Source of the DNA: Manduca sexta
Taxonomy: Eukaryota; Arthropoda; Insecta; Lepidoptera; Sphingidae
Assembly (NCBI RefSeq): GCF_014839805.1
Contig: NC_051126.1
Span: 2,860,609-2,924,608 of the forward strand
Length of the DNA: 64,000 nt
Direction of reading: 5' to 3'
In this document: positions 1-12,200 of the stretch, in pieces
How positions within the stretch are numbered: position 1 is the first letter of the stretch
Layout: every line of letters begins with the position of its first letter
Notes under the pieces: generated by a model
Told to the model about the DNA's origin: nothing
Seen by the model: only the letters and a program-made list of their open reading frames with translations
The model's database searches: none
Program-made: the position numbers and the translations under genes

Positions 1-90
1 GCAGGCCGCTTCCAACAGATCGATCTGGAAATCTTAGGGGAGGCCCATGTTCAGCAGTGGACATCCTGCAGCTGATATGATGATAAATAG
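1..90 (+). repeat. 3' end of a LINE (RTE-like) with GAT-rich tail
   Basis: The frame starting at base 1 reads to a stop at 73-75 and contains EAHVQQWTSCS, which resembles the C-terminal end of lepidopteran LINE proteins (family knowledge). A short ATGATGAT-type tail follows. Only the extreme 3' end is in the window, so the exact clade is an inference. Confidence 0.5.
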
Positions 91-3050
91 ATTTTCTACT
101 GCACTCTCTGTCACGCTAAGCCATCTTTAAGTACCCTATACCTACCTAAAAATGACAACGAACCACTCCAATAGAAATCTGGTTTAGAACAGATAGCTTA
201 CATAGTTAAGCGTGTTAAAAAAAATGCTAAAATGAGATTTATAATTTTCATATTCATAAAAATTTGAAGACAATAAATTCATGGCTTTATTTATCTTTCG
301 GGATTATTGGATTTTTTCTGAATAAGTCAGCATCACATGGTATACGAAACTCAACTTGTGCGAAAAATGTAATGTAGGTCCTTGTAATGTTGAGCTTACA
401 AAATATTATTATACACATAATATTATGCTCATGCTACCAATAATAATAATCGTAAAATATATTTCAAAAGAATTCGACCCGGGTCTATCTCAATGGATGG
501 CTTAATATTCGCTCCGACAAATGTTGGTAAACATCGAAATATTGCGTAAAATGACAAAAAATATCTCATCCCTGTTATCATCATTGACAAAAAACATTTC
601 AAATAAATCCTCCTTAAATCGGCACAGATGTTCAGTACCATAAAGTAAAAATTCTCATTTCATTCTCACAATGAAATATAAAAAATATTTTATCTATGCC
701 CATTCGACTACATCACTGGGCTCTGAGTCGATTTTGAACGAAATTGAAGCGACATTCGTTCTAAATTTGAATAAAATGACTTTTGTTTTTTTCCCGCTGG
801 CCCGCGGCATGTGCGCTCGCCGGCACGGCCTAGTTATGTAAACATGATTATTTAATACTAAAGCTGTTGTCGGAGTTTCGTTTTATTTATAAAATGAAAA
901 AATAAATTAGATCTATCTTTTCAACAATCCAATGGCGCTGTCTGAAGGCCATCGCCAATCACGAACTGTTAGTAAATAATACAGAAGGAAAAAGAGAGAG
1001 CATACCATAAGAAGAACTTACGAAGATTCGAGGGGTGATGTCACCGTACGCATCGACGAAAAGGCACAAATCTTAGATAAAATGGAAAGGATTAGCTTTG
1101 AATTAGGTCTCAAAATTAACCACTGCAAAACCAAACCGATAATAATAGAAGTTTTTGCCTCTCGAAACGATCGATGATTTTATTTACCTGGTTTAAGAAG
1201 CTGTGAAAAAAAAGTAAAGCCAAAAAGGCAATGATTAATAAACATCACAAACTTTTGCATTTATAATATTAGAAAAAGTTAAAGGTGTTTCCCAGTACCT
1301 CATAATATTTCAAAATATCCGCCAACTTAAGAATTCAACAGAAGCGTGCTATATACTGTCCTATAGCTGGGCACTGGCCTCCTCTATTACAGAGAGGGAT
1401 TTGGCGTCCCACCACTGTAGCCTAGTGGGGATTAGCAGACTTGACATACCCTAAAAATTTCTACAGAGAACTTCTCAGCTATGCAGGTTTCCTCACCATG
1501 TTTTCCTTTACCGTTTAAGCAAGCAATAATTCACAAAGAATACACACATAACTTCAGAAAAGGCAAAAATGCTTCCCCTTTAGGTTTTGAACTTGCAGAC
1601 ATTCGTCTCAACAGTCCTTTCCTCTTCCAACTAGGCTATCACCACTTACTCCACAATTCCTAGTAACCTCTATCTAAATCTAATATTACTACCCACAAAT
1701 GAATACCTAGTGACAGCGAAGAACAAACATATGTTCAGACGTAATTAATTTGAAATCTTAGCGCTGTTACAATTTGTTTTACTAAATCAACAGCTCCACT
1801 GTCGTTTGGTTTTGTTGCTTCGAGTATAGTAACAGGCAGTAAAGGAGATGTCCAAAAACAGTTTTTTATTTAACAAAAATTTTAACCAAGATAATTTATA
1901 TATTTGGATAGAAGTCCTAAAAACTAGCTTGTTGAAATAAATCGTTTAATTTTAAAGACTTCCGTTTTAGAGAATTTTGTAATTTTATTTTACTTAAAAA
2001 TTACACCTTTCGAAATATAACTGTTGATACATTGGAACGCACCGACAAAAAAGTTAAATAAAAAAGATACCTGTAAGAATCTCAGAATGAGAATAACCGG
2101 GAATGACATTTTTTTAGTGTTTAATTTGATGTATATGTAATTACCCTTTCCGCCTCTATTGACGAATCAATGAAGTTATTTTTTGAGTAACTCTACCAAG
2201 ACAATCTTATTTTTCTTAAAAATGGAGGGTTAAAATGATTTTTTTCATAATTCCAAACTTCACATTTCTGCCACTTTATTATCCAATAAGTTTGAGGTTA
2301 GATAGAATTTGAGAACCAGTGCCCATGCAAAAAGCGGACATGTCCTTTTACGACTTAAGAAAAAGTCGACAACGTGTGATACTACTACAGTGAGTATCAC
2401 ACGTTATAGAAAGAGATAGTCGGTTTTCTTTTTTATGGATGTCTCTGTCAGTCTCGGGTGTGACGTTTTGTAACTGAGTTTTTGATATACTATTTTCTTT
2501 AGCTAAATGTGTAATATAACTGCCGAGTACTATACCAAACACTTTAGTGTTACGCTTAGTCCTATCTTATTGTTAGAATTTCGAGACTCCGTGATAATAT
2601 CGAAGGGTGTTTGTTGTCTTCTATAATACAGCTTTTGTACAAACAGATATGATTATATTGTACGTAGTACAGACAAATTTAAATACAACGTGATTTATAC
2701 CGACTAACCTCACGCCGACAAAATCCAGTGCTTTGCAATATACTATGATAAGCTTATCTATTAAATATCGGGATTGTGTACAGATAACAGAAGGTAAATA
2801 GTCACGTGTCCATTGGTTAAACCGCAATGACTAATTCAGTATTCAGGCAAATGATACCACACAGTATATATCTTTTTAAGCAAGCTCTATTTTATATACT
2901 GTCCCACTGCTGGGCACAGGCCTCTACTACTATTAAAATAACATGACTATTCACATTTACAAAATCACAGTTAAATGAAGGAACCATTGAGTGGTAGCAC
3001 AGATGGAGCCCCAGCTCTAAAGTAAAGAAAAAGAAGAATAAAAAACGGCT
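91..3050. other. Region downstream of the dehydrogenase gene, no gene seen
   Basis: AT-rich sequence with stop codons in all frames and no recognisable exon. It holds a minus-oriented SINE copy near 1,349-1,648, a 45-bp scrap of the same SINE tail near 2,888-2,933, and otherwise nothing I can identify. Confidence 0.6.
1349..1648 (-). repeat. tRNA-derived SINE, family S1
   Basis: Shares its whole length with the SINEs at 42,205-42,532 and 11,463-11,848. Read on the minus strand it starts with a tRNA-like head (gatagcctag, then a degenerate B box) and ends with the lepidopteran tail around cagtatataa. It is diverged from the better-kept copies, so it is an older insertion. Confidence 0.75.
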
Positions 3051-3073
3051 ATAACTAAACATAAAACTCCATA

Positions 3074-3079
3074 TTTATT
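3074..3079 (-). terminator. Poly(A) signal of the dehydrogenase gene
   Basis: AATAAA on the minus strand, 27 nt after the stop codon at 3,106-3,108. Its position and orientation fit the end of the mRNA. Confidence 0.75.
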
Positions 3080-3105
3080 AACAAAACAAGTACAAATGCC
3101 TTAAA

Positions 3106-3267
3106 TTACTTCTTGTCCGACTCTTCCTTGAGGAGCTGGAATACGAATGAGAAGTCCTTCTGGCCGTAGCCTCGGGACTGGACGATACGGTACAGCTGCG
3201 TCGCCACCGCGCCGAGGGGAACTGGGGATCTGATGCTGAGGGCCATGCCGCTGGCCAGCTCCAAGTC
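3106..3267 (-). CDS. Hibadh: Hibadh exon 6 (stop)
   Basis: Codes the last 53 residues, beginning DLELASGMAL and ending DKK, with stop TAA at 3,106-3,108. GYGQKDFS is the conserved C-terminal motif of the family. Confidence 0.95.
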   Translation of the reverse strand, partial: DLELASGMALSIRSPVPLGAVATQLYRIVQSRGYGQKDFSFVFQLLKEESDKK

Positions 3268-6200
3268 CTGGAATAAAAAAATATTTTTAGCCTACGATTA
3301 TGGATCAAACGAGATGAAGAAAAGACAAATAGGTTATTTCGGATGGTATTTGATATCTGGAAAACGATAATTGAAAGACTGATGCAATCTTCACCATTGT
3401 TAGGGCAATCATCAAATTAAAATGAGGATGTGAGAATATTTAAAAAAAAAATAAAGACGAATTCAGTAACATTTGAATTATCAACCTTAAATACTTTAAA
3501 TGCAACTATAAATGTAATACTTCACTCTTCTGTACATTTCATAGTAATTGTAAGAGAACGTACCTTAACCATGAGGTCGTTTTTGAAGCCACCGTCGTAG
3601 TTTCTGCTGGAAGGAGCGGTGGGCACCAGGCCGGGCACGGGGCAGTACACCTCGGTGGACCACGATCTCGCTGAGGAGTTGTTCAGCACGTCGAGCAATA
3701 CTTTAGGTTCCAGACCCATTCTGGAAAAAACAATGTGGCAATTGAAGTCGATGTACTGATGTAAGGATACCAGATCTTCTTAATGGAGGTATTATACGTC
3801 TGTAAGAGTTATTCTGTGGTTTGTCAGCAGAAGCAAGACAACAAATTAATCAGCTAAGTTATGACAAATAAAATTTAACGTTTAATAATTCAGTACAAGA
3901 TGAAAAAACCCTTAATCGTTTCATTTAAATGAAAAGCTGCCTGAACTACGGGTTCAGTACTAAATACATATATGTAACTGACAGGAACCATGTACTAGCA
4001 AGGAAATATGTACTCAAAACCCTCAGTTCTTGTGAATTCGCCACATCTAAATCTAAGAGCATTTATCAACCGCCTCTAGAAACTTGTTAACTCCTTACTG
4101 CAATAGTGCATGTTGTGGGATCAAAGTTCTTCGTAGTTCCTCAATGTGCTTTAAACGCAACGTCGGATTGAGTTTACGGATGGGTGTCTGTTGTGTTTTC
4201 ACTTGACAACGTTTATTTTTGTGCTCTATGTGTCTAAGACTAGCATAAATACTGACGACTGTTAGAAAACGTATATTTAGACTTAACATGATCATTAAGA
4301 GATAAAATAGGTCTGTTTCTGGAAATTTCGCTTAGGTTGTTAATAAGACATAGAATCTATATTATAATAACTAAATGATTTTGTAAAATATTAATGTGGC
4401 GTTTTGATGTCGTCTTTTTTAATTTGTATACTATCGGTATTTTCTTTTTCAATTATATTACCTACGTCATTTTTATGATGGAAACGTGTACAGATCTTTT
4501 CGTAATCCTTACCAATCCCATTTATACGGACAGGTCCAACTTTACCTTCCAAAGACTCAGTCGTCACATAAATAATATTTTCAATAACCGCGCACTAACC
4601 GCGACTCGGATTGTGACGGTAAAAAATTTACTATACGTTCGCGATATTAAAAAAGTTCTTGCATTTAAATCATGTGACTCGAAACTTGCGCTGCAGAAGG
4701 TAACAGACTCTGTGTGGTTCGTATAAAATTGTAGAATGTGGTCTTCTCACAATAGAATGTACGAGTAAAAGTTATTTTAAGATCCTCTTTCACAAAAATA
4801 TGACATTGGTGCAAGGCCAGTGGTTAATTAAAGGAAATATTATGAGCGATGAGGGTTGACATTTATCTAGATAAAATCCCTACTGGAATTCGGCGACTGA
4901 ACTCCAAATTTTATCTAAGTTAGGTTATCTAAGTTATCTACGAATCTATTGTCATTACATTCGCTGAGCTATACCGCTCAGTGTCATGAATACGTGCCAC
5001 TGCTGACTGGCTTCCAGGAGTTCCAGTGGCGGCTGTGAGATCGGGAAAAGTCTGTCCAGTTTAAAACTTACTTGATACCCATGTTCATGCACTCAGCGGT
5101 GGCCATGCCAGTGATGCCCATGAGAAGGTTGTTGGTCAGCTTGGCAACCTGGCCAGCACCGGTCGCGCCACAGTAGAAGTGCTTGGCGCCCATAGCCTGG
5201 AGGAGGGCGAGGGCTCTATCAAAGTCCTCTTTGCGACCTCCGGCCATGAAGGCGAGAGTCGCGTTTTGGGCGCCCATGGTGCCTGAAAAGAAGGAAATTT
5301 CGTTTCAACTTGGTATTCCTTTTAACTTGTGTGAGGAATGGTGATGTTGAGGGTAATATGTAGTTTTATTTAAAGATTTTTATTATTTTCGTACTAAGGA
5401 CATGTAATAAAAACTCAAAATTTAATCCCGAAATGAGAAATTTCTTTTTTTGATTTTATTTTTTTACGGTCAGTAGAATTGTTACTTTACTAGGAACCTA
5501 ACCAGACTTTGTATAGGGAGCACTGATAATAATCTACATCCAGATGCCGACGACAGCACAAAATTCACAAAAAGCCAAAAAAATTGTTCACAGGAACCCG
5601 CTGGGCTAATCTGATTACCTAAAATATATTAAAATTGCTCCAACCGTTTTAGAGTCAACAGGGAAAATATATACACACACATTTATTTTTACATAATATA
5701 TACATAATATCATACATATTACAAGCTGATTCATTACTGAACGTTTGGTCACGGCCGATACCTTATCAGCGATAAGCGAACATACGGGTTCAACACAATT
5801 AGTTTCCAAGCAAATAATCCTTGAAGATGGGTACAACAGAAGGGCACCGGAACAACATATAGGAATGGCAAAAGGCGAAATCTCCCTAAAGGGAACCCGA
5901 CACAATATATAGATACATAAATACTAATATACATAAATACGTTCTGCAAATCGTTCTAATGATAATTCGATATTCATAAATGGAAGACGAAAGGAATCGG
6001 TTTATATGGATCCTTTGCCGCTGACGTACAGTTAATTCATCAGCCTGGGCCCAGAGATATAAATAATACGTATAATTTCCTTCGTTTATCTTCTTTCACT
6101 AACCAAAGCAACCAACTTGATATTGGTGGAATAGCTCCATAATCAATCTCTTCGCCATAAATGAAAAAGAAGTAAACAAATCATTTAAAAAAATCGTTAG

Positions 6201-9200
6201 AGAATCTGTTAAACTTATTTTTATTCATAATTTATTTGATGGTTAAATTTTATATAATACGTAACAAAATCAATATATATATATATATATTCTAAAGTGT
6301 ACCTACCTATCGGTAAAAACTTATAAGTGGCCTTTTGTAATTATTATAGGACATATTAATATTTATATCATCAGACTTTTTCTATAACCAATAAAATAAA
6401 ATCACTGCTTCAACTGCTATTAGAAGATCCACATATATTTGCTGGTGGTAGGATATATTCTATATGCGCCCGGATAGTAACCACTATACACAACTCGCCA
6501 GTGTGTCGCGTTCCGGGATCAGCCTGTGTATATCCAGTTCCAACAGGCCGGCAAAATTGTGTCGATTGCTGAGGGGTAATCATCTCTAGTCAGTCGACAT
6601 TATATTGGACCCTACCCCACTTACTATCATATGCAGTGACAATCACGGTGCCCGTTTAAAAAAAATATGACCTACTGCCTTTAAAACTGGGCTCAAGAGT
6701 CCCCTGAACTCTCTTTATCGGAAGAAATGAGGTCTAATTTTGACATTGAATTGGTGTTATGAAGATCCATAACACCGATTCAATATCATTTCGACATATA
6801 TGAAACATTTGTTGAAACCGAGCCGGCTATCTTATCACTCACGTAAAATGTGATTGAAGCTATCAAGCGCTATCAAAGTCAAACATGAATTTAAAATAAT
6901 TATTTGATACCAGATTTAGATAAATGCTTGAACGTTGATAACTGCACTGCTTTCTTTATTTTTAAAGTATTTTCGACGTTAAACATTTTTGTTGTATACA
7001 GTTTAAAACACAAATTATTTTTATAAATTATTCAAATACAAAATAAAACTGCCTCTGTTGTAGTTGCACTGCATGCGCGGTACGGCAGCTCCTTGAGGTC
7101 CTGGGTTCGAATCCCAGGTCGGGCAAAGAGATATTTGGGTTTTTCTGCTCAGTATCAATCCGTAATCTGGAATTTGTGCTCGATATGGCGATAGGCTCAC
7201 CCACTTGGCGAAAAGTGGGTGCCCTGGTTGCGCCTCTGCATACCCCTTCGGGGATAAATACGTGATGTGTGTTTTTTTGTTTTATAGTTATATGGCATGG
7301 CACTAACCCCAAGGACATAAGAGAGTTTTTTCCATAACTATTATAACTTTCCTAACACCAATAAATGTATGAATTAATGATTATTAACTCATATATTATG
7401 AAATCGTTTATGTAGATAAAGACACGCCTTTGATTCGCACAATCACGATGTTTTGCAATAACAAGAAATACTTCGTAATTTTATTTGACCCAATGACCGC
7501 AGGTAAGTATGATAAGCGAACATTGCTCTAGAGCGTGAACTATAAAGCTACATCCACAATGATGAACGCGATACATCTCTTTGTATAAACAGCTAATTTT
7601 TTTTATTATTTCACTATTCTTCTGTTATAATAATGATAATAATGAAAGCCTTTATTCACCGACCAAATATACTACAATTTTTAACTTATTGTATAAGAAC
7701 CAGTTAATGCAAAAAAAATGCCTTCTTATTCTTCAGCAACCAGTTTGTTGGTCAGGTTGTCCTTCGACATAGTTGTTACCATGTAGAAACAGACCAATAC
7801 TTTTTTTAAGCATATTGATGGATTTGACTGTGCAGTGCTGAGGTCTGGGGTTCGATCCCCAGGTCCAGGCCCCGTATCACATCATGGGACGGAATACATG
7901 CGTCAGAAATACGTGCACTTATGGCGTCACAGGGGAGGGATTTTTGCTTCTTACGATGGACGGTCCTGATGTCGATTTCCTCTACGGAGTTATAATCAGA
8001 ATTAGGAACACAGATCTGCCTACTGTATTCACTGTTACTGCATCGAGACGATCCCGCCGCATCCTATTTTTCAAACTAACAACATGACTTAGATATGTTT
8101 TTTTATATTCATTTTAATAAGTTATCTACATTTTCTAATCATGTCATATTCTTTACGTCAATTGGAAATCAAAGTCACAAAACACGACGCTAATCCCTGA
8201 TAAAATGTGTTCAGTAAGCCGATAATATTCTTTTCCTGTAACAGCAAAGCTACAGAAAGAGACAAAACAAAATCGTCTTAATAAACAAGCACGTACGTCC
8301 AACGCAACTGCATTGATAAATAAGTTATCTCATAGTGTGATGTTTACACGTGCGCACGCGGCGAAAACGAGAAAGGTCGAGTTGATTTATATTTGCATCA
8401 TTTCTGGTTCACTTTTAAACTAGACCTTTGATTTTAGAGTTAAACAGAAATATTGTATTAACTAGCTGTTACTCGTGGCTTCGGCCGCGATGGAATTTTC
8501 CAGAATAAAAGTCCCGCTATATATTTTCCCGGGATAGCCTATAACCTTCCTAGGATCTTAAACTATCTCCATACCAAACATAAAAATTTGTTCAGTGGTC
8601 ATTAAGAAAACCGATACCATACAGACAGACAGAAAAGGGGACTTTGTTTTATAAAATGTATAGACGAATACTTTCAATTCATACATATTATAAAATAAAG
8701 TCTCTTGGTCACGTTTGTCTATCTGAACGCGATAAACTTTAAAAATGATGAACAGATTTTCAAATGGTATTCATCAATAGACGAAAGTAATATAAAGTAA
8801 GTGTTAATGTGTATACTGCTTTATTGTTTGTAAGGCTGTTCGTCTTCCTGGATGACTTCTTTCCCTAAGTATGCCTTTAAATTGCCTGCCCGGCTGCAGC
8901 GCCATGGTCGCGCGTCTAGGTAAATCCATATAAAAGATACACGTCGCAGAAGCGCTACGGATTGACTAGGATAATTTGAAGGTGCCCTAAGCCTTCCATT
9001 TCATCATCTGATTCTAAATAAAAATGTCTTACCTCCAGAAACGGGAGCATCTGAGAAATGTAATCCTTTCTCTTCAGCGGCCTCGCCAACTTTCCTGGAT
9101 ACCTCGGGGCTGACTGTGCTGGAGTCGATGAGGAGAGATCCTTTCTTTGCCTGAAGTATATTAAAAGTAATTGTCAATATTCGGCACCTCAATAGGTAGA

Positions 9201-12200
9201 AGCCGTTGGAAATATGTGTGACATATATTTATGGATCGAATCGTTATTAAGTATTTAGTGGAGGTTATATATATTCGAAACTACAGGTGGTAAAAATCAA
9301 AGCAATATGAAAATTGGAAGAAATAATAATGAATTATATTTTTATACCTTCTTGAAATTTTGAAACGGATAAATATCTCATATTTACCCACCATGCACAG
9401 CAATAATAATTTTAACTCAACTCTGTCATATTTTTAATCAAGACATTCATTCAATAAGTAGATGCAACGGCTTATCACAAAAATAAAAAAAACTTGATCT
9501 TTACTTACAAGGGCAACAACGCCATCCTTCTCAAGGTACGCGTCGAGGACAGCCTTGTTGCTGGGGAGGATGGAAAAGACTACGTCGGCGCCTTCGACGG
9601 CGGCGGCGAGGGAGTTGACAGGAGCGATGCCGTTCTTGGCTGCTGCGTTCAGTGCGTCTTTTGAGGGGTCGAAGCCACGAACATTGTAGCCCTGGAAAGG
9701 ATTTTATATATGTTATTTAAGTGTAGACCATTAAGAAAATCAGCGTGGAAGACCGAATAACAGAAAGAACGAAATTAACTTCGATCTTCTTTTATATCTG
9801 TTACCTCCTTTTTTGTGATTATAAATTAAATTGTAAGTTAAATTAAGACCATTAGGATTTGTGCGAAAGACGGAAAGGAAAAAATTACTTAGATCTTCTT
9901 TTATACCTGTCACCTCACTTTTTGTGATTATAATAAATTAAATTGTAACTTAAATTAAGACTATTAAGAAAATTTTCGCGGAAGACGGAAAGAATGAAAT
10001 TAATTTAGATTTTTTTTACCAGTCACCTCATTTATTTATGATAATAAATGAAATACAAATAATACAAAATGTTTAAAATGAACTATAAATATTTAATTAT
10101 AGTTCGTGCGTTTGAGCTAACATTCATACAATAAAACTGGAAGTCACTTCCGCTGGGCACGCCACGATAGCGGCGGTAAGTCCCCTCTTCGAGGTGTGGC
10201 TGACGAGACGTCACGGCGTCCTCTCATTCCGGACGACGCAGGTACTGACCGGTCACGGCTGCTTCGGCAGGTACCTGTATCGGATCCGGGTGGAGGATAC
10301 GCCCGCGTGTTTTTACTGTGCGGATCGGCCGGAGGACACGGTGGAGCATACGGTGGAGGTGTGCCCAGCTTGGGCTGAGCCCCGCCGTGTTCTCTCAACG
10401 GCCATCGGTGGCGGAGACCTCTCGCGTCGGGGCCTGGTAGAAGCCATGCTCCGGGGCGAGAGAGTGGGACGCAGTCACCTCCTTCTGCGAGGACGTGATG
10501 CTCGCAAAGGAGGTGGCGGAGCGGATACGGCGCCAAAGCGCCCAACGTCCCATCCGCCACGGCAGACGCACAAGACGCGGGCGTCGAACGTCTGCTGAGG
10601 ATCGTCGGCCTCCGTAGGCGCGGACCGTCGGGTGACGAGCATTGGGTAGCCCGTCGCCCGAAACACCCCAACGGCCCGTGTGTTCGGCGCGTAGTGTTCC
10701 ACGCGCGCCTCGAACAGCAGTGTCAGAGTAATTTGCGGGGCCCTTTAGGGCCGGTGCCTGCCTAGGTCTCAATGCCACCGGATCTTGGACCTAGGCACAT
10801 AGGCAAAGGATGGGAACACCGTAGGTTCTTAGTCGGTAAAAGTCTGACACGCCCTCCCGCCCATCCCAAGGCGGGAGATAGTCAACTGACGATTTACCTA
10901 CGTAAAAAAAAAAAAAAAAAAAAAAAAGTCACTTCCGCTAATTGCTAAAATACTTAAGAATTAATTTCAACGGATTTATCAGTCTGTAAAAAATATAAAA
11001 TAATAAACGGTTGCACCAAACCTTCGTAATAATACAAATAAATATAGCTCAAGGATGTTAAAAACCATAAACTAACAAACTACTTTAAAATAGGCCTTAA
11101 TTTTATCTAAACAGAAGTTTTATCATCACGGTAGCTATTATGTGATTAAACAGATTCGTAACAGTGTTTACTTAGCTCTTTATTGTTGATTTTTATATAT
11201 CTGCAACCACACTATTGACACTTGGGTTACAAGTGCCTAAACGCTCACCCGAAAGTATGGTTTGATTGTATATGCCGGCCTGGTTAACCAACATATAATC
11301 AGGTTAAAAAAATAACTCTTGCCGCTATCTTCAATTCTTCCTTCTATGCAAAAACTTGTCGCTAAATCGCTTGATCCAAACCAAGTCTTTGCTTTGATAG
11401 ATTAATGCTCAAAAAATACAATCGACTGGATCGGCAGCAATGAATACCCATGCATATCAAAAAGCGGGGATAGCCTAGTTAGGTGTGGAACGGACTGACG
11501 AGACGAATGTCCGCAGGTGCAAAACCCAAGGGCACACATCTCTGACTTTCCTAAAATTTTGTGTGTATTCTGTGTGTGTGCGTGTGTGTGTGTGTGTATT
11601 ATGTGTGTATGTTTTACTTCACCGTTAAACCAAGCGATAATTGTGAGGAAATTGTTGAAGAAAAACATCGTGAGGAAACCTGCATACCTGAGAAATTTTC
11701 TATAAGATTTTTTGAGGATGTGTGAAGTCTACATATTCGCACTAGGCCAACGTGGTGGACTAACGCCTAAGCCCTCGCAGTAGTTGAGGAGGCTCGTGCT
11801 CAGCAATGGGACAGTATAAAATAGACGGCTGATATTATTATGATTATGCACGTCAAGCAAGAATTCTCAATAGGCTGTATAGGCCGCGACCTAGTGGCGA
11901 TAGTGGCTAGCCCGCGACATAGTTGTAATTGAAGACTACATATAAAAGACCACCAGTAAAGACAAGGCAAGGCTTTTTCATTAGCACCAGAAATTGACAT
12001 GTAATAACTACTTACTAAACCAACGGACTTTTGCATATAAAGGTCTTTCAACGACTAATCATCTACTACTAATCTAGCAAATCGTGGCTACAATGGTTTT
12101 CAAAGAACATTGCTCGCACATTTCATTTTAGCTGCACAAACTGTCATGAGATAGCTGTCCTAACGGAGTTTTTGATACGTGAGACCTCGCTCCTACCAAT

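Larger units (their letters stand above)
5283..9032 (-). other. Hibadh intron 3, repeat-filled
   Basis: 3.75-kb intron. Holds, in order, a short repeat also seen at 13,690 and 61,080 (5,880-6,020), an (AT)n run (about 6,271-6,288), family RA (6,437-6,660), SINEs of family S2 (7,049-7,290 and 7,820-7,935) and the element at 8,463-8,668. No exon-like sequence remains unassigned. Confidence 0.65.

Noticed and set aside
4394..4726. 110-codon plus-strand open frame in Hibadh intron 4
   Set aside because: No recognisable domain, low-complexity hydrophobic start, no splice or promoter context and antisense to the gene; probably chance in AT-rich DNA.
7060..7135. Possible tRNA gene at 7.1 kb
   Set aside because: Has a good B box, but no paired acceptor stem or proper anticodon arm, and is followed by SINE S2 tail shared with other copies.
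10144..10778. Long minus-strand open frames across the 10-kb GC-rich block
   Set aside because: Antisense shadows of the R1-clade ORF2 end and 3' UTR; the sense strand shows conserved motifs and a poly(A).
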